NCBI RefSeq assembly: GCF_040744945.1 | Contig: NZ_CP160453.1 | Coordinates: forward strand, 434,001 to 498,000 | Length of the DNA: 64,000 nt | Reading direction: 5' to 3' | DNA from: Saccharothrix sp. HUAS TT1 | GTDB lineage: Bacteria > Actinomycetota > Actinomycetes > Mycobacteriales > Pseudonocardiaceae | Shown here: piece after piece, positions 36,280 to 44,508 of the stretch | Layout of the letters: each line of letters begins with the position of its first letter | Position numbering within the stretch: position 1 is the stretch's first letter | Notes under the pieces: generated by a model | The model's input: only the letters and a program-made list of their open reading frames with translations | Told to the model about the DNA's origin: nothing | Database searches by the model: none | Made by a program: the position numbers and the translations under genes

Positions 36280-36662
36280 CTCGTACTCCTGAGTACGCAG
36301 GACTTCGCCGGGCGGGCCGAGGGGTGCCCGTCCGGTTGGTGCGCTATCGAGTAGAACACGTCTTCGTCACGAGGGGTGGCGAGCGGCTGGCGGTGGGTAG
36401 ATCAATAACCGTTCCCCTGGCAGTCGATTACGTCTAATCTGACCACAGACATCATGGTTCGGGGGAGGCCGGTGGAGAACCGACGTCCCGGGATTCTCCC
36501 GATTGCCGGGATACTTCACCCACCTGCGAACACCCTGGTCACGCACCGTGTGCGCGACTTCCGGCCCCTCAGCCGCCGGCCACTTCGACTCCCCCGACCG
36601 GCCGAGCGCCGGACACCCGAACGGTCCGCACAGCGGAGTGATGACGCCGAGGAGGCTCGCCG
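36280..36662. other. 383-nt divergent intergenic region between the T4SS-like operon and the RHH gene
   Basis: No convincing gene. A + strand reading frame (36454-36666) overlaps the next ATG by 4 nt but has much weaker third-position G/C bias than genes here, so it is treated as untranslated leader. A TAATCT hexamer at 36435-36440 could be the -10 for the rightward gene. The region is less G/C-rich than the genes and should contain promoters in both directions. Confidence 0.5.
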
Positions 36663-37007
36663 ATGACCCAGCCGCCCGAGGCCGCGCCCGAACCAGCCAC
36701 CGGAGTGAACGAAATCACCGTCTCCGTGACCGTTTCGGGCGAAGATCAGATTACCGGTGCGGACCGGCCGGCGGGGCGGCGGGTGCAGCGGACCGTCAAC
36801 TTCGACCAGGACGTGCTGGAACGGGCCCGGGCGGCGGCGACGTACCTGGCGGCGTACGAGGCGGACGCGGGCGTGCGCAGCCTGGCCGACATCGTCAACC
36901 CGGCCGTCGAGGCGTACGTGGCCGAGCTGGAGCGCCGCTACAACGGCGGCGAGGCGTTCCGCCCGGTCTTCCGGATGCCACCCGGCCGCCCCTCCCGCCG
37001 CGCCTGA
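36663..37007 (+). CDS. Ribbon-helix-helix-like DNA-binding protein divergent to the T4SS-like operon
   Basis: A 114-residue protein. After a disordered acidic start and a beta segment (NEITVSVTVSGED), residues 40-95 read as a ribbon-helix-helix: strand RVQRTVNFDQDVLERARAAA, then LADIVNPAVEAYVAELERRY. Such proteins serve as centromere-binding partition factors or transcriptional regulators. Its position next to a conjugation-like operon suits either regulation or DNA handling. Ribosome site GAGGAGG upstream of the ATG. Specific family not recognised. Confidence 0.7.
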   Translation: MTQPPEAAPEPATGVNEITVSVTVSGEDQITGADRPAGRRVQRTVNFDQDVLERARAAATYLAAYEADAGVRSLADIVNPAVEAYVAELERRYNGGEAFRPVFRMPPGRPSRRA

Positions 37008-37046
37008 CCTCCGCGCCCGATCCCCGGGCCGACTGCCGGGCAACGC

Positions 37047-37089
37047 GAGAGGGCCCCTTCCGACCCCCAGGTGCGGAAGGGACCCCCTC
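37047..37089 (+). terminator. Hairpin terminator after the RHH gene
   Basis: CCCTTCCG (37055-37062) and CGGAAGGG (37074-37081) form a perfect 8-bp stem with an 11-nt loop, and G/C-rich flanks lengthen it with two mismatches. It lies 40 nt after the stop. No T tract, which is common in high-GC actinobacteria. Confidence 0.6.
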
Positions 37090-37271
37090 GACCCACGCGC
37101 GGCGTCACTCCAACCGGAGATGCGCCGGAAGCCGCTGTTCTGAAGGGTGTCCGGCCGACCGGTCCCCTGTTCCAGGAGCAGTCGTCCAGCGGCGCGGTCT
37201 GCGAAGAGGACTCGCGTCGGCCGGGGTTGATACCGAGAACCACTCGAACGGCCCCATTCCGGTAACGCCGT

Positions 37272-37308
37272 CGGCGCACCAGGGATGTACAGGCGGGCGA
37301 GTGCGCCG
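37272..37308 (-). terminator. Possible hairpin downstream of rnpB
   Basis: CGGCGCAC and GTGCGCCG form an 8-bp stem just past the 3' end of RNase P RNA on the minus strand. The loop is long (21 nt) and no T tract follows, so support is modest. Confidence 0.35.
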
Positions 37309-37326
37309 TCACGGCGAAGAGGGGCG

Positions 37327-37725
37327 GATGAGCCGGCGTGTAAGCCGGATTCTGTTCCCGGGCGCCTCGCGGCGGTCCCGTTCGGCGGCCATCCATCTCG
37401 GCCTGCCGTTGCCGACAGGCTCTTGCGGCCTACCCGCAGGCATCGGGCGGGCAGCCCTCGAACGCCTGCGCAGGCGCCCTGAGGCGCCCTCTTGGCCTTG
37501 CTCCGGGTGGGGTTTACCTAGCCGCTGCCGTCACCGGCGGCGCTGGTGGTCTCTTACACCACCGTTTCACCCTTACCCCGGCTCGCGCCGAGGCGGTCTG
37601 TTCTCTGTGGCACTGTCCCGAGGGTCGCCCCTGGTTGCCGTTGACAACCACCCTGCCCTGTGGAGTCCGGACTTTCCTCGGCGACGGGGGTGAACCCGTC
37701 GACGCGGCCGCCCTGCCGACTCATC
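37327..37725 (-). ncRNA. rnpB: RNase P RNA, class A
   Basis: The catalytic RNA that trims tRNA 5' ends. On the minus strand the 5' part has GAGGAAAGTCCGGACTCCAC, the universal P4-adjacent segment, followed by the AGGGCAGGGTGG stretch. Further on come GGTAAGGGTGAAACGGTGG and GTGTAAGAGACCACCAGCGC. The 3' end reads CAGAATCCGGCTTACACGCC, matching the conserved end of bacterial RNase P RNAs. GATGAGTCGGC at the 5' end pairs with GCCGGCTCATC at the 3' end as helix P1. This sets the ends within a few bases. Protein frames across this region are spurious. Confidence 0.95.
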
Positions 37726-37817
37726 CGCGGGCACCAGGGTACCGGCGGGTTCCCAGTCGGTGGAAACAGGTCCCGGGAACGTTGTCGCGGCGCGGTCCCG
37801 GTGCTCTACTCGCCACC

Positions 37818-37895
37818 ATGGCAGGAATCGGGGGACTCACCCGCCGCCGGCACGTCGACTTCGGCCGCACCGCCGCCGCGATCTGTTGTCGCTGA
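37818..37895 (+). CDS. Cysteine-ending leader peptide upstream of the FMN reductase
   Basis: A 25-codon ORF, MAGIGGLTRRRHVDFGRTAA followed by AICCR. The RRHVD core and terminal cysteine codons are the signature of short leader peptides found before sulfur-metabolism genes in actinobacteria. In mycobacteria related Cys-rich leaders act as cysteine-responsive attenuators. The ATG is close to a TCTACT hexamer (7 nt), so it may be leaderless. Its stop is 49 nt before the FMN reductase gene. Ribosome stalling on the paired TGT codons at low cysteine would be the switch; this is inference from the family. Confidence 0.72.
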   Translation: MAGIGGLTRRRHVDFGRTAAAICCR

Positions 37896-37944
37896 CCTTT
37901 TACCTCGGACCCCGAGCATTTCCAGTGAAAGGCGTCAGCGAACC

Positions 37945-38514
37945 ATGTCCTCCATTCTGGTGATTTCCGGCGGCCCGTCACCGACCTCGCACGCCGGTGT
38001 CGTCGTCACGCGCGTCGAACGGCTGCTGCACGAGGCCGGGCACGGGGTGCGCACCCTGCACGTCCGGCAGCTGCCCGCGTTGTCGCTGCTCACCGAGGAC
38101 CTGCGGGACCCGCAGGTCGGCGAGGCGGTCGCCGCCGTGCTGCGCGCGGACGGCATCGTGGTCGTCAGCCCGGTCTACCGGGCGGCGTACAGCGGGCTGG
38201 TGAAAGCGCTGCTGGACCTGCTGCCGAAGAAAGCGCTGCGCGGCCGGGTGATCCTGCCCCTGGCCACCGGCGGCAGCCAGGGTTTCGTGGTCGCGATGGA
38301 CTACGCGTTGAACCCGCTGCTCGCCGGGAAAGGCGCGGACTCGGTGCTGCGCGGTGAATTCCTGCTCGACCGGGACATCGACCCGGGCACCGGCGGCGGG
38401 ACCTTCGCGCCGAGGGCGGCCGAGGCGGTCCGCGGCGCGGTGGACCGGTTCGCCTCGGCCGTCGAGGACGCCCGCTCCCGCCGGGACCGCGCCCGCCTGC
38501 GGCCCGCCGGCTAG
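37945..38514 (+). CDS. NADPH-dependent FMN reductase, SsuE-like
   Basis: A 189-residue flavodoxin-fold protein that supplies reduced FMN to monooxygenases, for example for desulfonation of alkanesulfonates. ILVISGGPSPTSHAGVVVTR is the FMN phosphate loop, SPVYRAAYSGLVKALLDLLP the flavin-contact segment characteristic of SsuE/MsuE, and LATGGSQGFVVAMDYALNPL follows. The preceding cysteine leader peptide points to control by sulfur supply. No ssuABC or ssuD genes are adjacent, so its partner enzyme is elsewhere. Convergent with the RNase H/CobC gene (4-nt overlap). Confidence 0.85.
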   Translation: MSSILVISGGPSPTSHAGVVVTRVERLLHEAGHGVRTLHVRQLPALSLLTEDLRDPQVGEAVAAVLRADGIVVVSPVYRAAYSGLVKALLDLLPKKALRGRVILPLATGGSQGFVVAMDYALNPLLAGKGADSVLRGEFLLDRDIDPGTGGGTFAPRAAEAVRGAVDRFASAVEDARSRRDRARLRPAG

Positions 38515-39608
38515 CCCAGGTGCGAGGTGTCGTTGACCAGCCGGACGGAGGCGTGGCCGTCCGGGTAGAACTCGACCACCGACAGCGACGCGAGGTCCAG
38601 GTGCAGCCGGAACAGCAGGTTCGGGCCGACGTCCAGCGCCATCCGCAGCAGCGCCTTGATCGGCGTCACGTGGCTGACCACGACCACGTTCGCGCCCCCG
38701 TGCCGGGCGACGATCGCGTTGCGCGCCCGCCGCACCCGGTGGTGCACCTGGTCGAAGCTCTCGCCGCCGGGCGTCGGCACGGACGGGTCGCCGAGCCACC
38801 GCCGGTGCGCGTCGGGGTCGCGCTCGGCGGCCTCGGTGAAGGTCAGCCCCTCCCAGCCGCCGAAGTCGGTCTCGACCAGGTCGTCGTCCGACGTCAGGTC
38901 GACGCCGGTGGCCGCGGCGACGGCCCGCGCCGTCTCCTGCGCGCGGGCCAGCGGCGACGCCACCACCGCGGTCAGGCCCTCGACCTTGGCCAACCGGCGG
39001 GCTGCGGCCTCGACCTGGCCGCGGCCGACCTCGGTCAGCGGCGGGTTGCCGCGCCCGGAGTACCGGCGGGCCACCGACAGCTCGGTCTGCCCGTGCCGCA
39101 GCAGGTACAGCCGGGTCGGCTCGCCGACCGCGCCGGTCCACGACGCCGGTGACGTGATCGCCGCGTCCGGCTGCTGCGGCTCCGGTTCCGCCTCCTGCCG
39201 GGGCAGCCCCGCCTGGTCGTCCATCGCCCGGTTCGCCAGCCGGTCGGCGCGCTGGTTGCGCTCGCGCGGGATCCACTCGTAGCTCACCCGGTCGAACGCC
39301 CGCGCCAGCTCGCGGGCCTGCGCGGCCAGCGGCTGCATGGACGGGTGCTTGACCTTCCACCGGCCGGCCATCTGCTCGACCACGAGCTTGGAGTCCATCC
39401 GCACGGCCACCTCGGACGCGCCGACGTCGGCCGCCGCGCGCAGCCCCGCGATGAGCCCCTGGTACTCGGCGACGTTGTTGGTGGCGACGCCGATGCCCTC
39501 GGCCCGCTCGGCCAGCACCGCGCCGGACCCGTCCAGCACGACGGCGCCGTACCCGGCGGGCCCGGGGTTGCCGCGCGAGCCGCCGTCGGCCTCGACGACG
39601 ACCCTCAC
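38511..39608 (-). CDS. Bifunctional RNase HI/histidine phosphatase (CobC-type), Rv2228c-like
   Basis: A 365-residue fusion. Residues 1-140 are RNase HI: Asp8 in EADGGSRGNPGPAGYGA, Glu in TNNVAEYQGLIAGLRAA and Asp in VRMDSKLVVEQMAGRW; it removes RNA from RNA-DNA hybrids. Residues 165-365 are a histidine phosphatase with LYLLRHGQTE and VVSHVTPIKALLR. In M. tuberculosis the homologue Rv2228c has both activities, the second on alpha-ribazole phosphate of cobalamin synthesis. The GTG overlaps the stop of the zinc-ribbon gene (GTGA). Last gene of a four-gene operon. Confidence 0.92.
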   Translation of the reverse strand: MRVVVEADGGSRGNPGPAGYGAVVLDGSGAVLAERAEGIGVATNNVAEYQGLIAGLRAAADVGASEVAVRMDSKLVVEQMAGRWKVKHPSMQPLAAQARELARAFDRVSYEWIPRERNQRADRLANRAMDDQAGLPRQEAEPEPQQPDAAITSPASWTGAVGEPTRLYLLRHGQTELSVARRYSGRGNPPLTEVGRGQVEAAARRLAKVEGLTAVVASPLARAQETARAVAAATGVDLTSDDDLVETDFGGWEGLTFTEAAERDPDAHRRWLGDPSVPTPGGESFDQVHHRVRRARNAIVARHGGANVVVVSHVTPIKALLRMALDVGPNLLFRLHLDLASLSVVEFYPDGHASVRLVNDTSHLG

Positions 39609-40342
39609 AGCCCCGATTCCCCGGTGCGCACCATGACCGCGCCGCACTCGTCGCACTGCACGACCTCGTCCGCCGCCGAATCCTTGACCTTGGCGAACGC
39701 GTTGCGGTCCAGCTCGATCCGGCACGCGCCGCAGCGCCGCGACTGCAGCAGCGCCGCGCCGATGCCCTTGTGCGCGCGCACCCGGTCGTAGAGCGCCAGC
39801 AGCGGCTGGGGGAACTGGCCGGTCAGCTGCGAGCGGTCGGCGGTGCGCTTGGTCTCGGTCGACTCCAGGTCGGCCAGCGCGCTGTCCCGGCGGCGGGCCG
39901 CGTCCGACAGGGCCTCCTGCGCCTTGTCCAGCGCGACCCGGGCGTGCTGGATGTCGGCCTCGACGGCCTCCCGGCGTTCCATCAGCTCCAGCAGGTCGTC
40001 CTCCAGCGCGCCGCGCCGGCGGCCGAGGGTGGCCAATTCGTGCTCCAGGTCGGTGAGCTGCTTGGCGCCGACGGAGCCGCCCTGGAGCAGCTTGCGGTCG
40101 CGCTCCTCGCGGGCGCGGACCTGGTCGATCTCGGTCTCCTGCCGCTTGACCTCGCGGTCCAGGTCGCCCAGGGTCGTCTCGATCGTGGTCAGCGCGTCCT
40201 GCTTGGCGCGGACCTGCTTCTCCGCCTCGGCGATCTCCGCGATCTCGGGCAGCGTGCGGCGCCGATGGGTGACGCGCGACAGTTCGGCGTCGACCTGCGC
40301 GAGGTCGAGCAGCCTGCGCTGCACGGCGGGATCGGCTTTCAC
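39605..40342 (-). CDS. C4-type zinc-ribbon coiled-coil protein, Rv2229c-like
   Basis: A 245-residue protein: a long antiparallel coiled coil (residues 5-180, for example [20 protein letters not shown]) followed by a C4 zinc ribbon, CGAC about 23 residues before CDEC. The family is widespread in actinobacteria and other bacteria; nucleic-acid binding has been proposed. The GTG at 40342 has AGGAGG with ideal spacing and overlaps the stop of the Nif3-like gene. Confidence 0.9.
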   Translation of the reverse strand: MKADPAVQRRLLDLAQVDAELSRVTHRRRTLPEIAEIAEAEKQVRAKQDALTTIETTLGDLDREVKRQETEIDQVRAREERDRKLLQGGSVGAKQLTDLEHELATLGRRRGALEDDLLELMERREAVEADIQHARVALDKAQEALSDAARRRDSALADLESTETKRTADRSQLTGQFPQPLLALYDRVRAHKGIGAALLQSRRCGACRIELDRNAFAKVKDSAADEVVQCDECGAVMVRTGESGL

Positions 40343-41166
40343 TGGGATCCTCCTGTTCGGCTCGTCGCGCCGACGGTCCACGGGTCGGTCCGGCGGGTCG
40401 AGACGAGGACTTCGACGGTACCGCCGAGCGCGGCGCGCACGACGTGCGCCGCCTGGCCGCACCAGGGTTGCTCGCTGGCCCAGTGCGCCACGTCGACCAG
40501 AGCGGGTCCGCCGGCGGCCAGGTGCTCGCCCGCCGGGTGGTGGCGCAGGTCCGCGGTGACGTAGGCGTCGACGCCCGCGCTCGTGGCGGCGGCCAGGTAG
40601 CTGTCGCCCGCGCCGCCGCACACCGCGACCCGGCGGACCGGGCGGTCCGGGTCGCCCGCCGCGCGCACGCCCCACGCGGTGGCGGGCAGTGCGGCGGCGA
40701 CGCGGTCGGCGAACTCGCGCAGCGGTTCGGGCCGGTCCAGCTCGCCGATGCGGCCGGCGCCGGTCGCGGGGTCGTCGGGCGAGGGGACGAGCGGGCCGGT
40801 GACGCGCAGGCCGATGGCCTCGGCGAGGGCGTCCGAGACGCCGGGGTTGGCCACGTCTGCGTTGGTGTGCGCGGTGTAGAGCGCGACGCCGTTGCGGATG
40901 AGCCGGTGCACCAGCGCGCCCTTCGGGTCGTCGGCGGGCACGCCGGTGACGCCGCGCAGCATCAGCGGGTGGTGCGCCACCAGCAGTTGCGCGCCCACCG
41001 CCAGGGCCTCGTCCACTGTGGACTCGACCGGGTCGACGCAGAACAGCGCCCTGGACACCGGTTCGGCGCGGTCGCCGCAGACCAGGCCGACGGCGTCCCA
41101 GGACTCGGCGGTCGCGGGCGGGTAGGCCGCCTCCAGGACCGCCAGCACGTCCCCGAGCGTGGTCAC
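40339..41166 (-). CDS. Nif3-like dinuclear metal centre protein, Rv2230c-like
   Basis: A 275-residue member of the Nif3/YbgI family, hexameric proteins with a two-metal site; M. tuberculosis Rv2230c is often called a GTP cyclohydrolase I type 2 homologue, a name of doubtful function. Metal ligands are visible in [30 protein letters not shown] and [12 protein letters not shown] starts and stops overlap neighbours on both sides, giving a tightly coupled operon in the same order as in M. tuberculosis. Confidence 0.92.
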   Translation of the reverse strand: MTTLGDVLAVLEAAYPPATAESWDAVGLVCGDRAEPVSRALFCVDPVESTVDEALAVGAQLLVAHHPLMLRGVTGVPADDPKGALVHRLIRNGVALYTAHTNADVANPGVSDALAEAIGLRVTGPLVPSPDDPATGAGRIGELDRPEPLREFADRVAAALPATAWGVRAAGDPDRPVRRVAVCGGAGDSYLAAATSAGVDAYVTADLRHHPAGEHLAAGGPALVDVAHWASEQPWCGQAAHVVRAALGGTVEVLVSTRRTDPWTVGATSRTGGSQ

Positions 41167-42206
41167 AGCTCCTCCAAGGCGACTCGCAGCGCGTCCACCA
41201 GCACGTCGAACTCCTCGGGCGCGCGGACCGCGACCCGGAGGTGGTCGGGGGTCAGGCCGGGGAACGTGTCGGCGCGCCGGACCGCGATCCCCTTGTCCCG
41301 CAACGCCTGCCGCACCCGTACGCCGTCCGGCACGCGCAGCAGCGCGAACGGCGCGTCGGGCGGCACGACGACCAGGTCGCCGAGCCGCGCGACGGCGTGC
41401 GCGGTGTGCTCGCGCGCCGCACGGGCCAGCTCGTCCGCCTCCGCGACGGCCGCCGGCTCGCAGCACGCCGCGACGGCCTCCAGCACCAGGCTGCCCACCG
41501 GCCACGGCGGGCGGCGCAGCGCGAGCCGGGCCAGCAGCTCCGGCGCGCCGAGCAGGTAGCCCGCGCGCAGTCCGGCCAGGCCCCAGGTCTTGGTCAGGCT
41601 GCGCAGCACCAGCAGGCCGGGCACGTCGGCGCGGCCGGCCAGCGACCCCGGCTCGCCGGGGACGGTGTCGGCGAACGCCTCGTCCACCACCAGCACCCGG
41701 CCGGGCCGGCTCAGCGAGGCGACGACGTCCGCCGGGTGCAGCACGGACGTCGGGTTGGTCGGGTTGCCGAGCACCACCAGGTCGGCCTCGTCGGGCACCA
41801 GGTCGGGCCGCAGCGCGTAGCCGTCCTCCGGCCGCAGCAGCACCCGGCGCACCGGCACGCCCGCGTCCCGCAGCGCCACCTCCGGCTCGGTGAACGACGG
41901 GTGCACCACGGCGGCCAGCGCGGGGCGCAGGTCCGGCAGCAGCGCGAAGCCCTCGGCGGCGCCGTTGAGCACCAGCACCTCGTCGGCGGAGCGGCCGTGC
42001 CGCGCGGCGACGGCGGCGCGGGCCCGGTCGTCGGCGGCGGCGGCCGGGTAGGCGCCGAGGGAGTCGAGCGCGGCGACCAGCCGGTCGCGCAGCCACGCGG
42101 GCGGCGCGGGCGCCCGCACGTTGACCGCGAAGTCGGCGAGTCCGGGCGCGGCGTCGACGTCGCCGTGGTGGCGCAGCAGCGCCCGGCCGGGATCCTGGCT
42201 GGTCAT
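41163..42206 (-). CDS. PLP-dependent aminotransferase-fold CobC/CobD-like protein, Rv2231c-like
   Basis: A 347-residue class I/II aminotransferase-fold enzyme. Motifs: [28 protein letters not shown] with the PLP-contacting Asn, [15 protein letters not shown] and the lysine-bearing [20 protein letters not shown]. Homologues are annotated as threonine-phosphate decarboxylase, providing aminopropanol phosphate for cobalamin, or histidinol-phosphate aminotransferase. The cobalamin role fits the phosphatase in this operon and cobD nearby. The ATG is 7 nt from TAGACT, a leaderless-type promoter, making this the first gene of the operon. Confidence 0.9.
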   Translation of the reverse strand: MTSQDPGRALLRHHGDVDAAPGLADFAVNVRAPAPPAWLRDRLVAALDSLGAYPAAAADDRARAAVAARHGRSADEVLVLNGAAEGFALLPDLRPALAAVVHPSFTEPEVALRDAGVPVRRVLLRPEDGYALRPDLVPDEADLVVLGNPTNPTSVLHPADVVASLSRPGRVLVVDEAFADTVPGEPGSLAGRADVPGLLVLRSLTKTWGLAGLRAGYLLGAPELLARLALRRPPWPVGSLVLEAVAACCEPAAVAEADELARAAREHTAHAVARLGDLVVVPPDAPFALLRVPDGVRVRQALRDKGIAVRRADTFPGLTPDHLRVAVRAPEEFDVLVDALRVALEEL

Positions 42207-42213
42207 CGCCGCG

Positions 42214-42219
42214 AGTCTA
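42214..42219 (-). promoter_or_regulatory. -10 hexamer TAGACT of the Rv2231c-like operon, leaderless-type
   Basis: TAGACT is followed by 7 nt and the ATG at 42206. It should drive the four coupled genes down to the RNase H/CobC gene. Confidence 0.55.
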
Positions 42220-42232
42220 GGCGACCTGCGGC

Positions 42233-43225
42233 CTACCCCAGCTGGGAGGCGGCCCAGTCCAGGTAGGCGGCCGGCAGTTCGCGCAGGATGCCCAGCGCGT
42301 CGGAGTCGGGCAGGTCCGGCAGGGCGCGCACGGCCTGGGCGGCCAGCGACGTGCAGTGCGCGAGCGTGTCGGCGACCAGGCTGGTCTGCCGCAGCTCGAC
42401 CAGCAGCCGGGTCACCTCGGCGTCGGTCAGCTCGCGGCCCCGTTCGGCGAGCAGCGCGCGCTGGTCGTCGGTGAGGGCCTTGAGCAGCGGGAACGTGTAG
42501 ACGCCCTGGCGGATGTCGTTGCCGACGGGCTTGCCGAGCCGCTGCGCGGTGGACGCCAGGTCGAGCAGGTCGTCCAGGACCTGGAACATCAGCCCGAACA
42601 GCGCGCCGAACCGGGCCATGGCGGCGGTGGTCGCCTCGTCGGCGTCGGCGCAGTGCGCGGCCAGCACGCAGCCGACCTCGAACAGCGCGCCGGTCTTCAG
42701 CTCGATGGACCGCAGGGCGCTCTCCGGCGCGCGGTGCGGGTCGTAGAGGTCCACGACCTCCAGCACCTGGCCCTCGACCAGGTCGGTCACCGCCTTGGCG
42801 AGCAGGCTCGCGGCGAACGGCGAGATCCGGTCCAGCGCGGCCTGGCTGGCGCGGGCCAGCATGAAGTCGCCGACCAGCACGGCCGGGCCGGTGCCCCAGT
42901 CCGCGTTGACGGTGCGCACGCCGCGCCGCTGCTCGGCGTCGTCCATCAGGTCGTCGTGCACGAGCGAGCCGGCGTGCAGCAGCTCGACGCACGCGGCGGC
43001 GGTGACGGCCCGGTCGGTGATCCCGCCGGACACGGCCAGCGAGCCGGCCAGGATCAGCACCGAGCGCAGCCGCTTGCCGCCGGCCGCCGTGATGCGGCCC
43101 GCGTGGCTGTTCACGATCGGCAGCGACGACGACGTCGCCAGCTCCCGGATCTCGTCCTCGACCTTCGGCAGCGCGCGGGCGAGCGCCGGCATGGTCGGCA
43201 TGGTCGGCGGCTTCACGGTGGACAC
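42233..43225 (-). CDS. Polyprenyl diphosphate synthase (heptaprenyl/nonaprenyl type)
   Basis: A 330-residue all-helical trans-prenyltransferase. It elongates isoprenoid chains, probably for the menaquinone side chain. The first aspartate-rich motif is HDDLMDDAEQRRG and the second is FQVLDDLLDLA; GGKRLRSVLILAGS and KTGALFEVG are also standard. The second motif is followed by GKPVGNDIRQGVYTFPLL. GTG start with GACGAT 6 nt upstream, possibly leaderless. Chain length cannot be read reliably. Confidence 0.9.
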   Translation of the reverse strand: MSTVKPPTMPTMPALARALPKVEDEIRELATSSSLPIVNSHAGRITAAGGKRLRSVLILAGSLAVSGGITDRAVTAAACVELLHAGSLVHDDLMDDAEQRRGVRTVNADWGTGPAVLVGDFMLARASQAALDRISPFAASLLAKAVTDLVEGQVLEVVDLYDPHRAPESALRSIELKTGALFEVGCVLAAHCADADEATTAAMARFGALFGLMFQVLDDLLDLASTAQRLGKPVGNDIRQGVYTFPLLKALTDDQRALLAERGRELTDAEVTRLLVELRQTSLVADTLAHCTSLAAQAVRALPDLPDSDALGILRELPAAYLDWAASQLG

Positions 43226-43270
43226 GCCGTGATCGTCTCCCGACCGACCTGAGAGGCCGCTGAGGACCGG

Positions 43271-43381
43271 TCAGACGATGGAGACGGCCACCGCGAGCAG
43301 CAGCACGGCGAAGCTCATCACCAGGTGCGCGAGCGTCGGCGTGGCACACCTGACCGCGCGGCACAGCGACGGTTCGGTCAC
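43271..43381 (-). CDS. 36-residue single-helix membrane protein
   Basis: MTEPSLCRAVRCATPTLAHL followed by VMSFAVLLLAVAVSIV: a short polar lead with two cysteines and one transmembrane helix. Its GTG overlaps the stop of a 10-codon ORF (MIRKGNGVRR, 43378-43410) that has a strong ribosome site, GGGAGGAAAGCGG. Coupled translation from that mini-ORF is therefore possible. The gene is below usual length cut-offs and conservation is untested. Confidence 0.42.
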   Translation of the reverse strand: MTEPSLCRAVRCATPTLAHLVMSFAVLLLAVAVSIV

Positions 43382-43410
43382 CGGCGCACCCCGTTACCCT
43401 TGCGAATCAT
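43378..43410 (-). CDS. 10-codon leader ORF with strong ribosome site
   Basis: ATG at 43410 follows GGGAGGAAAGCGG. It encodes MIRKGNGVRR and ends in a GTGA overlap with the 36-residue membrane protein. The layout copies that of the leader before the LCAT-type gene at 18856. Possible translational coupling device. Confidence 0.35.
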   Translation of the reverse strand: MIRKGNGVRR

Positions 43411-43467
43411 CCGCTTTCCTCCCCGGACATTCCCCACACAATGGCGTCGGAATTGCGGTCCGGTTCG

Positions 43468-43941
43468 TTACCCGTTCTCGCGCTTTCGCAGGACTTCCTC
43501 CGCGGCCTCCAGCAGCCGGGCCCGGTCCTGCCTGGCCAGTCGCTTCCGCTCCTGCTCGCGCACCCAGGCCCGCACGTCGTCGGCGCCCAGGCCGGCCGCC
43601 TCGCGGTAGAAGTCGTCCTCGAACCACCACCACACCCGAATGCCGTGCCGGGCAATGCGCACGGGCTGTTCCCGACGTGACACGTCGAGTGACGGGAAAT
43701 CGGGGACCGGCACCGGCGGGCACCCGGTGGCGACGAAGAAATGCCTTTTCCGGAACGCGAAGCGGCGGTGCGTGAAGAAGCCGGCGTTCGGGTCGCGCTC
43801 CAGCCCGCCGGGCGAGGCCACCGGGCGCGGCCGGGCGAACGCGGGCGTCTTCGGCCGGGCGTGGCGGCGCAGCGCCACCACCGCCCCGGCGGCCACCAGG
43901 ACCGCGAGCAGCACGACGACAGCGACCACGACCCCGGACAT
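43468..43941 (-). CDS. Membrane-anchored protein of unknown function
   Basis: A 157-residue protein: an N-terminal transmembrane helix (SGVVVAVVVLLAVLVAAGAV), a basic linker, a central segment rich in aromatic and basic residues (GFFTHRRFAFRKRHFFVATG, IRVWWWFEDDFYREAAG) and a charged helical C-terminus. No known family. The ATG at 43941 is preferred over one 10 codons upstream because it begins the membrane helix. Upstream of it, divergently, is the ptpA-like gene. Confidence 0.75.
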   Translation of the reverse strand: MSGVVVAVVVLLAVLVAAGAVVALRRHARPKTPAFARPRPVASPGGLERDPNAGFFTHRRFAFRKRHFFVATGCPPVPVPDFPSLDVSRREQPVRIARHGIRVWWWFEDDFYREAAGLGADDVRAWVREQERKRLARQDRARLLEAAEEVLRKRENG

Positions 43942-44046
43942 GCGCGCAACCCCCAACGAGAGCCGGTCCATCCGATGGTCGTGCGCGTGGCGCGCCGTCG
44001 TCCAGCGCCCTCACCCGGAGCGCCCAACCTGGCAGACTCACCCGCC

Positions 44047-44508
44047 GTGGCGCTGACCGTCTCGTTCATCTGCACCGGCAACATCTGCCGTTCCCCCGTG
44101 GCCGCGATCATATTCCGCGAGCACCTGCGCCGGTCCGGCCTGGGTGATCTTGTGGAGGTGACCAGCGCGGGCACCGGGGGCTGGCACGTCGGCGACCCGG
44201 CCGACCCGCGGGCCGAGCAGTCGTTGGCGGACAACGGCTACCCGACCGACCACACCGCAGCCCAGGTCGGCGGGAACCACCTGGACGCCGACCTGCTGGT
44301 GGCGCTGGACACGGGGCACGCGCGGGCGCTGCGGCGGATGGTCGGGGACCCGGAGCGGGTCCGGTTGCTGCGCTCGTTCGACCCGGACGCGGACGGCGTG
44401 GACGTGCCCGACCCGTACTACGGGGACAAGGAGGGCTTCGACCGCGTGGTGGACATGGTGGAGGCCGCCGTGCCGGGGCTGCTGGCGTGGGTGCGCGAGC
44501 GGCTGTGA
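44047..44508 (+). CDS. ptpA: Low-molecular-weight protein tyrosine phosphatase
   Basis: A 153-residue LMW-PTP. The P-loop CTGNICRS has the nucleophilic Cys at residue 9, and the general acid Asp is in DVPDPYYGDKEGFD. Related to mycobacterial PtpA (Rv2234) and Streptomyces PtpA; it dephosphorylates tyrosine. No tyrosine kinase gene is adjacent. The GTG start is followed by the family N-terminus. The stop overlaps the next GTG (GTGA). Position matches the M. tuberculosis order before SURF1 and cobD. Confidence 0.93.
   Translation: MALTVSFICTGNICRSPVAAIIFREHLRRSGLGDLVEVTSAGTGGWHVGDPADPRAEQSLADNGYPTDHTAAQVGGNHLDADLLVALDTGHARALRRMVGDPERVRLLRSFDPDADGVDVPDPYYGDKEGFDRVVDMVEAAVPGLLAWVRERL

Noticed and set aside
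36454..36666. 70-codon plus-strand frame overlapping the RHH gene start by 4 nt
   Set aside because: Third-position G/C bias is much lower than in genes of this window, there is no ribosome site and no recognisable motif. More likely untranslated leader.
37285..37725. Several overlapping reading frames in both directions
   Set aside because: The region is RNase P RNA, with conserved core sequences and pairing ends.
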